Shown here piece after piece: positions 9,402-17,093 of a stretch of 64,000 nt of DNA. The DNA lies in the NCBI RefSeq assembly GCF_918814575.1, contig NZ_CAKKNS010000007.1, forward strand, positions 62,001-126,000, written 5' to 3'. Under the pieces are notes generated by a model, which saw only the letters and a list, made by a program, of their open reading frames with translations, ran no database searches and was not told the origin of the DNA. The number at the start of each line of letters is the position of its first letter. The stretch's first letter is position 1. A program made the translations under genes and the position numbers. The stretch is from Periweissella fabaria. Its GTDB lineage: Bacteria; Bacillota; Bacilli; Lactobacillales; Lactobacillaceae.

Positions 9402-9789
9402 AATACTTGGAATGTTTCGGTTGGAGCCGCTAGTTAAATTAGATGATTTATGGCGGGCTGCCTACCGTAATGGTTATGATAAACCCCGATTATTACACCG
9501 TCTGGGGATGTATGAGATGTTATGGTTTTTGATTTGGGCCATTTTTACGTATCGGACCATTCACGCTAAAATCGCTTTTTTAGGATTAGTAATGTTAATT
9601 GGCTGGTTATTTTGGATGGCATTTGGCCCGATTGTTTCAATTATTGATGCGGATACGAATCGGATTCGCCGATTAAAACGGGCTGATTATCGCCGTTATC
9701 GGCAACAAATGCGCGGGCAAATACCTTTTCCAGCCCCATCAGAAGTTGGAATTAGTAAAAAAGAACAATTACCGGCTCAAAAAAAGTAA
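9394..9789 (+). CDS. Small membrane protein of unknown function downstream of recN
   Basis: I do not recognise this 131-residue protein. It overlaps the recN end by eight bases and has its own AAAAAGGAG site, so it is translated with recN. Two hydrophobic segments lie at roughly residues 42-58 and 62-85, separated by a short basic turn. The N-terminal about 40 residues are soluble, and the C-terminal about 45 are very basic (RIRRLKRADYRRYRQQM), probably cytoplasmic. No catalytic motif is visible. Coding support: normal codon use, coupling to recN, and a following non-coding leader. Confidence 0.7.
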   Translation: MNRILGMFRLEPLVKLDDLWRAAYRNGYDKPRLLHRLGMYEMLWFLIWAIFTYRTIHAKIAFLGLVMLIGWLFWMAFGPIVSIIDADTNRIRRLKRADYRRYRQQMRGQIPFPAPSEVGISKKEQLPAQKK

Positions 9790-9858
9790 AATCATAGTGT
9801 CGATAATTAAAAAATATGATACAATCAATATTGTTAGTCCAAAACAAGTTATAAATAC

Positions 9859-9887
9859 TTGACTTTGATTTGGACTTACGGTAAGAT
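9859..9887 (+). promoter_or_regulatory. Promoter of the infC operon
   Basis: TTGACT (9859-9864), a 17-base spacer and TAAGAT (9882-9887) give a near-consensus sigma-A promoter, so the leader starts near 9895. A weaker upstream candidate has TACAAT at 9820-9825. Confidence 0.7.
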
Positions 9888-9894
9888 ATATTTT

Positions 9895-10059
9895 GTTGAG
9901 AAAACAGAGTAGGAGCACCCGCTTCTCGCCTCAGTGATAATTACGTTGCTAGGCTAGATATTTTTAAAACCATGATGAATGATTTTATAAGCGGGTTTGC
10001 GTATTTATACGCGAACCCTCTTTTGTTTTCACGCAAAATAAAATTTGGAGGACAAAACC
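9895..10059 (+). promoter_or_regulatory. infC-rpmI-rplT attenuator leader
   Basis: The roughly 160-base leader ends in an intrinsic terminator with arms GGGTTTGCGT (9993-10002) and ACGCGAACCC (10009-10018) followed by TCTTTTGTTTT. An upstream ACCCGCTT (9917-9924) is perfectly complementary to AAGCGGGT (9989-9996), which overlaps the 5' terminator arm, so the two structures exclude each other. In Bacillota this operon is known to be controlled by binding of L20 to such a leader. That L20 is the effector here is inferred from the operon and leader position, not seen. Confidence 0.8.
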
Positions 10060-10584
10060 ATAGCACAAGCTCGACCACAACAAGATTTGATTAATGATAA
10101 AATTCGCGCACGTGAAGTTCGCTTGATTACAGATGCAGGTGACAAGGGAATTATGCCTACGTCAGAAGCTTTGAAACTCGCTGAAGATCAAGATTTGGAC
10201 TTAGTATTAGTACAAGCTAACGCTAAGCCACCGGTCGCTAAAATCATGGATTACGGTAAGTTTAAGTTTGACGCCCAAAAGCGTCAACGTGAAGCTCGTA
10301 AGAATCAAAAAATCGTAACTGTTAAGGAAGTTCGGCTTTCACCAGTTATTGATGAAAATGATTTTAACACCCGTTTGAAAGCAGCGCTTAAGTTCTTGGG
10401 TCAAGGTAACAAAGTTAAAGCGTCAATTCGTTTTAAGGGACGTGCCATTACGCACAAGGAAATTGGACGTGCTGTCTTAGATCGTTTAGCTGAAGCAACT
10501 GCTGAAGTTGCTAAAGTAGAACAACGTGCAAAGATGGACGGTCGTAGCATGTTCTTGGTTCTTGCGCCAAAAGATAGCAAGTAG
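10060..10584 (+). CDS. infC: Translation initiation factor IF-3
   Basis: IF-3 binds the 30S subunit, prevents 50S joining and proofreads start codons. N-domain: [14 protein letters not shown]; the linker is rich in K/R ([15 protein letters not shown]); the C-domain contains [18 protein letters not shown] and [14 protein letters not shown]. The start is unusual. GGAGG at 10047-10051 is followed after eight bases by ATA (10060), which I take as the initiation codon. The only other in-frame candidate, TTG 10045, overlaps the Shine-Dalgarno itself, and there is no ATG until well inside the conserved domain. Non-AUG infC starts are a known autoregulatory feature. The protein is 174 aa. Confidence 0.95.
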   Translation: MAQARPQQDLINDKIRAREVRLITDAGDKGIMPTSEALKLAEDQDLDLVLVQANAKPPVAKIMDYGKFKFDAQKRQREARKNQKIVTVKEVRLSPVIDENDFNTRLKAALKFLGQGNKVKASIRFKGRAITHKEIGRAVLDRLAEATAEVAKVEQRAKMDGRSMFLVLAPKDSK

Positions 10585-10642
10585 AGTCGCGTCTACGAGT
10601 TAATAAAAGAAAGCTACTAAATTATTCGGAGGAATTGTAATT

Positions 10643-10840
10643 ATGCCTAAGCAAAAGACACACCGCGCTTCAGCAAAGCGTTTCAAGAAGACTGCCAACG
10701 GTGGTTTGAAGTCAGGTAACGCCTTTACTTCACACCGTTTCCACGGTAAGACTAAGAAGCAACGTCGTCAACTTCGTGGTACTTCAATGATGAACCACAC
10801 TACTTTGAAGACTTACAACAAGCTTCTTTCAACTATCTAA
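10643..10840 (+). CDS. rpmI: 50S ribosomal protein L35
   Basis: A 65-residue, strongly basic protein beginning [20 protein letters not shown], the L35 signature, and ending [14 protein letters not shown]. It is part of the large ribosomal subunit. AGGAGGAATTGTAATT precedes the ATG. Codon use is highly biased (AAG, CGT, AAC), as expected for a ribosomal protein. It lies between infC and rplT in the universal order. Confidence 0.98.
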   Translation: MPKQKTHRASAKRFKKTANGGLKSGNAFTSHRFHGKTKKQRRQLRGTSMMNHTTLKTYNKLLSTI

Positions 10841-10894
10841 TTTTAAATTTAAACGTAAACATAAAAAAACAAGTATTTTTAGGAGGACTTTCCC

Positions 10895-11254
10895 ATGCGT
10901 GTTAAGGGTGGAACAGTGACGCGTGCTCGTCGCAAGAAAATGATTAAGTTGGCTAAGGGTTACCGTGGTCAACGTCACATCAACTTTAAGGTTGCTAAGC
11001 AATCAGTTATGCAATCTTACTACTACGCATTCCGTGACCGTCGTAAGACTAAGAGCAACTTCCGTAAATTATGGATTGCTCGTATCAATGCGGCTGCTCG
11101 TATCAACGGTTTGTCATACAGCAAGTTTATGCACGGTTTGGCACTTTCAGGTTCAACTTTGAACCGTAAGATGTTAGCTGACATCGCAGTTACTGACGAA
11201 GCATCATTTGCTAAGTTAGCTGAAGCTGCTAAGAAAGCACTTGAAACTAAGTAA
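10895..11254 (+). CDS. rplT: 50S ribosomal protein L20
   Basis: L20 is an early-assembly 23S rRNA-binding protein and in Bacillota the autoregulator of this operon. The 119-residue protein contains [48 protein letters not shown] and [12 protein letters not shown]. The N-terminal basic extension and globular C-terminal half are complete. TAGGAGGACTTTCCC precedes the ATG and a terminator follows. Confidence 0.98.
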   Translation: MRVKGGTVTRARRKKMIKLAKGYRGQRHINFKVAKQSVMQSYYYAFRDRRKTKSNFRKLWIARINAAARINGLSYSKFMHGLALSGSTLNRKMLADIAVTDEASFAKLAEAAKKALETK

Positions 11255-11256
11255 TT

Positions 11257-11296
11257 AAAAAAGAGTTGTGGGTTGAATTCTCTGCAACTCTTTTTT
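11257..11296 (+). terminator. Terminator of the infC operon
   Basis: AAAAGAGTTG (11259-11268) pairs with CAACTCTTTT (11285-11294), followed by a T run. Confidence 0.85.
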
Positions 11297-11303
11297 GTTT
11301 GCA

Positions 11304-11312
11304 TGCTAAAAT
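11304..11312 (+). promoter_or_regulatory. Extended -10 promoter for the orphan gene at 11347
   Basis: TGCTAAAAT immediately follows the rplT terminator and lies about 35 bases before the next start; no convincing -35. Confidence 0.45.
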
Positions 11313-11346
11313 AGAAGTGAAATGACTTTTATGGAGGCAAATATAA

Positions 11347-11679
11347 ATGAGTAAAGAATCTGTATTTTCAGCATTACAAAGTTTTAGTAGTCGTGATTCG
11401 CGGGTGCGGGCTTTTGGTCAAACAGCGACAAATGAATTTGATTTGAGTATTACATTATTTGTGACGCAAATGTCATTATTTAACAATATAACATGGCTAG
11501 AGTTCTTACCACCGTTTGAGTTAATTGAAACTCGTCTGACAAATGATGCAACGACACCAAGTTTAATAAGATTAAAATTTGATGGAAATATTGAAGTTGC
11601 ATTAGTTGTGGCACCGGTATTTACCAAAGCTAGTTTCTTACTTAGTCCCGAAAATAAAATAATTGCGGATAAAGATTAA
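11347..11679 (+). CDS. Hypothetical protein, 110 aa
   Basis: I do not recognise this protein. It starts at an ATG seven to twelve bases after TGGAGGC, has its own promoter-like element and is not overlapped by any other gene. The sequence is soluble, with alternating hydrophobic segments (FDLSITLFVTQM, NITWLEFLPPFELIETRL, IEVALVVAPVF) suggesting a small alpha/beta or mostly beta fold. There is no signal peptide, no cysteine and no metal motif. It stands alone between the rplT operon and yqeG. Confidence 0.65.
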   Translation: MSKESVFSALQSFSSRDSRVRAFGQTATNEFDLSITLFVTQMSLFNNITWLEFLPPFELIETRLTNDATTPSLIRLKFDGNIEVALVVAPVFTKASFLLSPENKIIADKD

Positions 11680-11772
11680 TGGCCAGCTTGTAAACTAGTT
11701 TTTAGTAGTAAAATACTCTATAATATAGTAATTGCATAAAAACGAAAAGTGATAAATAAAAAGGATAATTGA

Positions 11773-12303
11773 ATGATAAATAAATTTGCACCGACTTGGA
11801 TGGTTGATGTTATTTATAATGTCACGCCAGCACAATTAAAGGCGCAAGGCATTAAAGCTGTGTTAACCGATTTAGATAACACGTTAATTGCATGGAATAA
11901 TCCCGAAGGAACCAACGAATTACGACAATGGTTACGTGATTTGGAGCAAGCTGGAATTCCATTGATTGTGGTTTCAAATAACTCAGAAGAACGAATTAGC
12001 AAAGCAGTAGCCCCATTAGGAGCACAATACGTTTCGCGGGCATTAAAGCCATTAACGCGTGGAATTAAGCAAGCAATTCGGCAACTAGATTTGAAACCAA
12101 GTGAAGTTGTTATGGTAGGTGATCAATTGATGACTGATGTTTGGGCGGCAAATAATGCAGGAGTCCGGAGTATTTTGGTAAAACCACTGATTGAAACTGA
12201 TCAATGGAACACGCGCATTAATCGATTTATTGAAAAACCTGTTAAGCGTTCAATGTTGAAAAAATTTCCGAACTTGAAATGGATGGATAAAATTAATGAC
12301 TGA
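11773..12303 (+). CDS. yqeG: YqeG family HAD-IIIA phosphatase
   Basis: A 176-residue HAD-superfamily phosphatase. Motif I is LTDLDNTLIAWN (about 33-44), motif II VVSNNSEER, motif III lysine near ALKPLTRGI, and motif IV MVGDQLMTDVWAANNAG. Its relatives are annotated as phosphatidylglycerophosphatase-like (PGPase) or of unknown function; the physiological substrate is not settled. It overlaps yqeH by eight bases and opens the conserved yqeG-yqeH-yhbY-nadD-yqeK-rsfS-yqeM cluster, without the aroE found in Bacillus. Confidence 0.9.
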   Translation: MINKFAPTWMVDVIYNVTPAQLKAQGIKAVLTDLDNTLIAWNNPEGTNELRQWLRDLEQAGIPLIVVSNNSEERISKAVAPLGAQYVSRALKPLTRGIKQAIRQLDLKPSEVVMVGDQLMTDVWAANNAGVRSILVKPLIETDQWNTRINRFIEKPVKRSMLKKFPNLKWMDKIND

Positions 12304-13432
12304 TGAAGAATTAAAAGTAGCACTAGTAGAAGGCATCAATTGTGTCGGCTGTGGTGTGCAATTACAAACTGAACATAAAGGTGAGTTAGGGTTTACCCCA
12401 ATGAGTGCCTTGAAAAAAGGCTTAGAAACGGATGAAGTTTATTGTCAACGGTGTTTCCGTTTACGGCACTACAACGAAATTCAACCAGTTTCATTGACTG
12501 ATGATGATTTCCGTCGTTTACTTGGCCAAATTGCAGACACTAAATCATTGATTGTTTACGTAGTAGATATTTTTGATTTTACCGGTTCATTAATTCCTGG
12601 ATTACACCGTTTTGTTGGTGATAATCCGGTTTTATTAGTTGGAAATAAAGCAGATGTGATGCCTAGTTCATTAAAACGGACAAAGTTAACTGACTGGATG
12701 CGTCAACAAGCTAATATCAATGGAATTCGTCCAATTGATGTTGCTTTAGTTTCAGCTGCTAAAAATCATTCAATTGATCAATTATTAGCGAAAATTGATA
12801 AGTACCGTGATGGCCGTGATGTGTACGTTGTTGGGGTGACAAATGTTGGTAAATCAACACTTATCAATGCAATTATTAAACAACAAACAGGTATTCAAGA
12901 CTTGATTACTACGTCACGTTTCCCAGGGACAACATTGGATAAGATTGAAATTCCATTTGATGATAACACTAGTTTGATTGATACCCCAGGAATCATTCAC
13001 CAAGATCAAATGGCACATTACCTTGGTGCTAAGGAATTAAAATATGTATCACCACAAAAGGAATTGAAACCGGTTGTGTTCCAATTGAATGCTGAACAAA
13101 CATTATTCTTTGGTGGCTTAGCTCGATTGGATTTTGTCCAAGGTGAACGGAGTCCTTTTGTAGCCTACTTTGAAAATAATTTAATGATTCACCGTACGAA
13201 ACTAGCAAATGCGGATAACTTTTATGAAAAGCATGCTGGTGAGCTACTTGTACCACCAACGAGCGATGAAATGACTAATTTTCCGGCCTTACAACGCCAT
13301 GAATTTCGGACTAAAGTTAAGTCAGATATCGTGATTAACGGCTTAGGTTGGGTTACTGTACCAGCCAATGTTACTGTTGCAGGGTGGGCACCAAAGGGCG
13401 TTTCAGTCCTTGTACGTGCTGCCATGATTTAA
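12296..13432 (+). CDS. yqeH: Ribosome biogenesis GTPase YqeH
   Basis: A circularly permuted GTPase needed for 30S maturation (16S rRNA processing) in Bacillus. An N-terminal treble-clef zinc finger (CVGCGVQLQTEH and VYCQRCFRLRHYNEI, about 17-62) precedes the permuted G domain: G4 VGNKAD, then G1 GVTNVGKSTL, then G3 LIDTPGI. The C-terminal region (about 250-378) is the RNA-binding part. The 378-residue length is normal. The start ATG lies inside the end of yqeG. Confidence 0.95.
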   Translation: MTDEELKVALVEGINCVGCGVQLQTEHKGELGFTPMSALKKGLETDEVYCQRCFRLRHYNEIQPVSLTDDDFRRLLGQIADTKSLIVYVVDIFDFTGSLIPGLHRFVGDNPVLLVGNKADVMPSSLKRTKLTDWMRQQANINGIRPIDVALVSAAKNHSIDQLLAKIDKYRDGRDVYVVGVTNVGKSTLINAIIKQQTGIQDLITTSRFPGTTLDKIEIPFDDNTSLIDTPGIIHQDQMAHYLGAKELKYVSPQKELKPVVFQLNAEQTLFFGGLARLDFVQGERSPFVAYFENNLMIHRTKLANADNFYEKHAGELLVPPTSDEMTNFPALQRHEFRTKVKSDIVINGLGWVTVPANVTVAGWAPKGVSVLVRAAMI

Positions 13433-13448
13433 GAATAGAGAGATAAAA

Positions 13449-13763
13449 ATGAGTACTTTACGTGGAAAACAAAAGCGTTACCTTCGGGCGCAAGCACATT
13501 CAATGCACCCATTGGTAAATGTTGGCAAAAATGGTCTATCAAAAATCTGGTTAGACCAAGTTGAAGACGCAATTGAAAAACGTGAATTGGTTAAAATTGC
13601 TATCTTGCAAAATGCAGATGTGGATGTAACTGATGTAAAAACATACATCGAGGAAAATTCACGAATCGAAATTGTGCAAACAATTGGCCGGATTCTTGTT
13701 GTTTACAAGCGGTCTGACAATCCTGATAATCGTGATTTTTCAAATGAAGTTGATGCAATCTAA
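13449..13763 (+). CDS. yhbY: YhbY family RNA-binding (CRM domain) protein
   Basis: A 104-residue CRM-domain protein: LRGKQKRYLRAQAHSMHPLVNVGKNGLS (with the GxxG-like GKNG loop) and IGRILVVYKRS near the C-terminus. Homologues bind pre-50S particles. Start at the ATG following AGAGAGATAAAA, 16 bases downstream of yqeH. The stop is close to the nadD ribosome binding site, so it is co-transcribed. Confidence 0.94.
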   Translation: MSTLRGKQKRYLRAQAHSMHPLVNVGKNGLSKIWLDQVEDAIEKRELVKIAILQNADVDVTDVKTYIEENSRIEIVQTIGRILVVYKRSDNPDNRDFSNEVDAI

Positions 13764-13799
13764 TTGATATTTTCTAAATACAATGGTGAGGTAAACGAA

Positions 13800-14441
13800 G
13801 TGGTAATGACGGTTTTTACACCAGACGTAGCGCTGGCACTTGAAAGTGAAACGGTGGAAATTAAGCGCCGCGTTGGAATCATGGGTGGGACTTTTAATCC
13901 GATTCATAATGGGCACTTAATTATGGCTGAACAAGTCCGGTCTCAATTAGGCTTAGATGAAATTTTATTTATTCCTAATAACATTCCACCACATATTGAT
14001 ACTAAAACGGCAATTGATGGTACTACCCGGGCTAAATTAATTGAATTAGCGATTGAAGATAATTCAGATTTTAACTTAGAACGGATTGAGTTAATCAAGG
14101 GTGGTGTTAGTTATTCGATTGATACTATTGCGGAATTAAAACGCCAACATCCAGATACGGAGTATTATTTTATTATTGGGGCTGATGAGGTAGCATATTT
14201 ACCTAAGTGGTACCGAATTGATGAATTAATTACGATGGTGACGTTTGTGGCAATTAAGCGGGTAGGTTTTACACAGACAAGTGAATATCCTGTTATTTGG
14301 ATTGATACGCCGATTGTTGAAATTTCATCAACAGATGTCCGGCAAAGAATTGAGCAACAACGCTCAATTCGCTATCTAGTACCACTAAAGGTTGCTGACT
14401 ATATTGTAAAGAATGGACTATATCAAGATGACAAACATTGA
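13800..14441 (+). CDS. nadD: Nicotinate-nucleotide adenylyltransferase
   Basis: NadD transfers AMP from ATP to nicotinate mononucleotide, giving deamido-NAD. The nucleotidyltransferase motif GGTFNPIHNGHL (near residue 30) and the C-terminal ISSTDVRQRI are intact, with FIIGADEVAYLPKWYR between them. I chose GTG 13800, eight bases after GGTGAGG (13785-13791); ATG 13806 is two codons on with a longer spacer, and the upstream TTG 13764 has no ribosome binding site. The N-terminal extension before the catalytic motif is about 25 residues, longer than in Bacillus. It overlaps yqeK. Confidence 0.94.
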   Translation: MVMTVFTPDVALALESETVEIKRRVGIMGGTFNPIHNGHLIMAEQVRSQLGLDEILFIPNNIPPHIDTKTAIDGTTRAKLIELAIEDNSDFNLERIELIKGGVSYSIDTIAELKRQHPDTEYYFIIGADEVAYLPKWYRIDELITMVTFVAIKRVGFTQTSEYPVIWIDTPIVEISSTDVRQRIEQQRSIRYLVPLKVADYIVKNGLYQDDKH

Positions 14442-15030
14442 TTATCAGAAACATTACTATCCCGGCTCTCGTGACCAGTTGGTGGCAATTTTAGCGGATA
14501 CCTTATCTGATTTCCGCTACCAACATGTTTTACGGGTGGAGGCTAAAGCCTTAGAATTAGCCCAAAATTTTGCGGTTGCTGATTTAGAAAAAGTTTCCGT
14601 TGCGGCGCTAGTTCATGATTATGCTAAAGAACGTTCAGATGCTGATTTTAAAGCAGTTATTAAAGCCAAGCATCTTGATCGTAATTTAATGCAATGGGGC
14701 AATTATGTGTGGCATGGGCTTGTTGGAGCAGAAATGATCCATGATGAATTAGCCATCACAGATGAAGATATTTTAAATGCAGTCCGTTACCATACAACTG
14801 GGGCGGCATATATGACGATATATGATAAATTAATTTTTATGGCTGACTATATTGAGGACGGTCGTGACTTTCCTGGAGTTGATGATTGTCGAACAACAAC
14901 GTTTGCTGATTTGGATGCGGGAGTTGCTTGGCAACTTAAGCACACATTAGGCTATCTTTTAGCTAAACAAACACCCATTCATCCCCAAACAGTATTGACA
15001 TATAACGCATTTGTTGCAAATAACAAATAA
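14428..15030 (+). CDS. yqeK: HD domain protein YqeK (Ap4A hydrolase type)
   Basis: An HD-superfamily phosphohydrolase; family members cleave diadenosine tetraphosphate symmetrically to ADP. Seen: YQHVLRVEAKAL, the metal-binding VHDYAKE, HGLVGAEM, RYHTTGAAYMT and FMADYIEDGRDFPGV. ATG 14428 gives a 14-base overlap with nadD; an in-frame ATG 14413 is also possible, and neither has a strong ribosome binding site, consistent with coupling to nadD. About 200 aa is the family length. Confidence 0.93.
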   Translation: MTNIDYQKHYYPGSRDQLVAILADTLSDFRYQHVLRVEAKALELAQNFAVADLEKVSVAALVHDYAKERSDADFKAVIKAKHLDRNLMQWGNYVWHGLVGAEMIHDELAITDEDILNAVRYHTTGAAYMTIYDKLIFMADYIEDGRDFPGVDDCRTTTFADLDAGVAWQLKHTLGYLLAKQTPIHPQTVLTYNAFVANNK

Positions 15031-15072
15031 ACGCACGGTTAGTCACAACTAACCACAATAAAGAGGTATAAA

Positions 15073-15432
15073 ATGAATTCAGAAAAAATGTTAGAAATTG
15101 CCGTTAAAGCTGCTGATAGCAAGCGCGCCGAAGATATTGTTGCTCTTGATGTTCAATCAGTATCATTACTTGCAGATTACTTTGTAATTATGAATGCAGG
15201 TTCAAAGCGTCAAGTTAAGGCCATCGTTGATGAAATTGAAGATCAATTAAACGAAAATGGTGTCTTTGCTAAACAAATCGAAGGTAAGGCTGAAGGTAGT
15301 TGGGTATTACTTGATTTCACTGATATCATCGTGCACGTCTTTGATGACGAAACACGTTCACACTACAACTTAGAAAAGCTATGGGGAGACGCTCCATACG
15401 TTGACTTGACTGATTACATTGCTGAGGATTAA
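15073..15432 (+). CDS. rsfS: Ribosomal silencing factor RsfS (Iojap family)
   Basis: RsfS binds L14 on the 50S subunit and blocks subunit joining when nutrients are short. The 119-residue protein shows the Iojap pattern: DIVALDVQSVSLLADYFVIMNAGSKRQVKAI, KQIEGKAEGSWVLLDFTDIIVHVF and YNLEKLWGDAPYVDL. AAGAGGTATAAA precedes the ATG. yqeM begins two bases after its stop. Confidence 0.96.
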   Translation: MNSEKMLEIAVKAADSKRAEDIVALDVQSVSLLADYFVIMNAGSKRQVKAIVDEIEDQLNENGVFAKQIEGKAEGSWVLLDFTDIIVHVFDDETRSHYNLEKLWGDAPYVDLTDYIAED

Positions 15433-15434
15433 TT

Positions 15435-16178
15435 ATGGCCAATTATCAAACTTTTGCTCAATTATATGATAATTTGTTTGATGGAGAGTTATATTTACAA
15501 TGGCGTGATTACGTTGCTGCCAATGTGCCAGACAAGAATGGTAAGTTGCTAGATTTAGCTGGTGGAGCGGGCCGCTTAGCTGTTTTATTAGCTCAAGCTG
15601 GTTATCAAGATGTGAGTGTCTTTGATTTATCACCAGAAATGTTATCATTAGCAATGAAGCATGCTGAAGAAGCTAATGTAACGATTCCGTTAATTGAAGG
15701 TGATATGACAGAGTGGTCAGATTTATCAACTCAGTATCAAACAATTACTTCATTTGCAGATTCTTTTAACTATTTAGGTAAAAAGGATCAGTTGAAAGAA
15801 ACCTTCACCCAAGTTTATCAACATTTACTGGCTGATGGGCAGTTCTTATTTGATATGATTACACCATATCAAATAAATGAAGTATATCCAGGTTACATGT
15901 ATAATTGGCATGATGAAGAAACAGCTTTCCTATGGAGTTCATATGAAGGTGAACGTGCTAACTCAGTTGAACATGAGTTAACATTCTTCGTGTATCAAGA
16001 AGAAATTGATGGTTATCAACAACTTCAAGAATTACACTATGAATATGCTTATACGCTAACTGAGATTAAGGCCCTCTTAGCAGAAGTTGGCTTTAAAGAT
16101 ATCGAAGTACATGCTGATTTTGGGCAAGCACCTGTATCTGAAACGACAACTCGATGGTTCTTTAAAGCACATAAATAA
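15435..16178 (+). CDS. yqeM: Class I SAM-dependent methyltransferase (YqeM-like)
   Basis: A 247-residue Rossmann methyltransferase: YDNLFDGELYLQWRDYV at the N-terminus, SAM motif I LLDLAGGAGRLAVLLA (the usual LDLGCGTG has AGGAG here), post-I VFDLSPEMLSLA and EGDMTEW. The substrate is not known. Place at the end of the yqeG-rsfS cluster matches Bacillus yqeM. A terminator follows directly. Confidence 0.9.
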   Translation: MANYQTFAQLYDNLFDGELYLQWRDYVAANVPDKNGKLLDLAGGAGRLAVLLAQAGYQDVSVFDLSPEMLSLAMKHAEEANVTIPLIEGDMTEWSDLSTQYQTITSFADSFNYLGKKDQLKETFTQVYQHLLADGQFLFDMITPYQINEVYPGYMYNWHDEETAFLWSSYEGERANSVEHELTFFVYQEEIDGYQQLQELHYEYAYTLTEIKALLAEVGFKDIEVHADFGQAPVSETTTRWFFKAHK

Positions 16179-16187
16179 TAAAAAAGT

Positions 16188-16227
16188 TTAAAACGGCCTG
16201 TACTTATTAAAGTGCGGCCGTTTTTTT
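16188..16227 (+). terminator. Terminator of the yqeG-yqeM cluster
   Basis: AAACGGCC (16191-16198) pairs with GGCCGTTT (16216-16223) and a T run follows. The tail runs directly into the GAGGGAA ribosome binding site of the next gene. Confidence 0.85.
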
Positions 16228-16238
16228 GAGGGAATTAA

Positions 16239-16775
16239 ATGTTAGATTTTGTTGCATTAGATTTTGAATTTGACTTGCACATGGCAAATCGAATTTCTAT
16301 TGTTGAAATTGGAATGCAAAAAGTAATGGGGGGCAAACTTGTGGATAACTGGCAAACGCTTGTTAATCCTGAATCACAATTGGATGCCTATGCATCTGAT
16401 AATATTCATCATATTTACGCAAGTGATGTTTTATTTGCGCCGACTTTTGCCACAATTTGGCCACAAATTATCGCTTTTGTGGGTGATTTACCGGTTGTGG
16501 TCCATGGCGTTAAAAACGAGCAACAAGCGATAATTACCAATTGTCAGTTTTATGATTTACCCATCCAAGCATTTAAATATATTGATACGTTAACATTAGC
16601 TAAAAAATTATTGCCAGATTTACCCAAATATAATGTGAACTATTTGGCAGATTATTTTAAATTACCAATGACCGCTGATCACGCGGCGTTAGATGATGCA
16701 CAGTTAACAGCTCAAGTATTAGTATCGATGCAAACTAAGTACGGTATTGATGTTATTAATAAAATAATTAAATGA
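16239..16775 (+). CDS. 3'-5' exonuclease, DnaQ/DEDDh type
   Basis: A 178-residue stand-alone exonuclease of the DnaQ fold. Motif I is VALDFEFD (D8 and E10), the region HHIYASD follows where DnaQ proteins carry H-x-I-T, motif II lies around DLPVVVHGVKNEQQ, and motif III is ADHAALDDA with the DEDDh histidine and aspartate. It may proofread or trim DNA or RNA ends; the substrate cannot be told. Its ribosome binding site overlaps the preceding terminator's tail, so it depends on read-through or a promoter inside yqeM. Confidence 0.85.
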   Translation: MLDFVALDFEFDLHMANRISIVEIGMQKVMGGKLVDNWQTLVNPESQLDAYASDNIHHIYASDVLFAPTFATIWPQIIAFVGDLPVVVHGVKNEQQAIITNCQFYDLPIQAFKYIDTLTLAKKLLPDLPKYNVNYLADYFKLPMTADHAALDDAQLTAQVLVSMQTKYGIDVINKIIK

Positions 16776-16835
16776 TAATGAAAAGCTTTAAAAAGATGGT
16801 AAAAGCGAGTACACTTAAGTAGTTAGTGATACTAT

Positions 16836-16919
16836 GCCTATATGGCGGAATTGGCAGACGCGCTGCGTTCAGGTCGCAGTGAGGGCAACCTCGTGCAGGT
16901 TCGACTCCTGTTATAGGCA
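16836..16919 (+). tRNA. tRNA-Leu (anticodon CAG)
   Basis: Acceptor arms GCCTATA (16836-16842) and TATAGGC (16912-16918), discriminator A 16919, anticodon stem CTGCG/CGCAG around loop TTCAGGT with CAG at 16870-16872, a long class II variable arm and a TTCGACT T-loop. The CCA end is not encoded. It reads CUG codons. Confidence 0.96.
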
Positions 16920-16937
16920 GTAAAACGATAATAGTAT

Positions 16938-16980
16938 AAAAAAGGTTCGCACAGCATAATATGCCGTGGGAATCTTTTTT
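16938..16980 (+). terminator. Terminator after tRNA-Leu
   Basis: AAAGGTTCGCAC pairs, with G-U pairs, with GTGGGAATCTTT and an inner GCAT/ATGC stem, followed by a T run. Confidence 0.75.
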
Positions 16981-17021
16981 GTTACAAGAAAGTGGTTGTT
17001 ATTAAGCGCTAATTCAATAAT

Positions 17022-17051
17022 TTGACCCTGATAATTTGATAATGCTATTAT
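17022..17051 (+). promoter_or_regulatory. Promoter of the dehydrogenase pair
   Basis: TTGACC (17022-17027), 18 bases, then TGCTATTAT with an extended -10 (TATTAT 17046-17051). It lies about 43 bases before the first dehydrogenase start. Confidence 0.65.
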
Positions 17052-17093
17052 CATGGCAGTTACTACTTTAGATTCAAGAATAGGAGAATCCAG

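Noticed and set aside
10045-10059. TTG 10045 as the infC start
   Set aside because: This TTG directly precedes and overlaps the GGAGG Shine-Dalgarno, leaving no ribosome binding site for itself.
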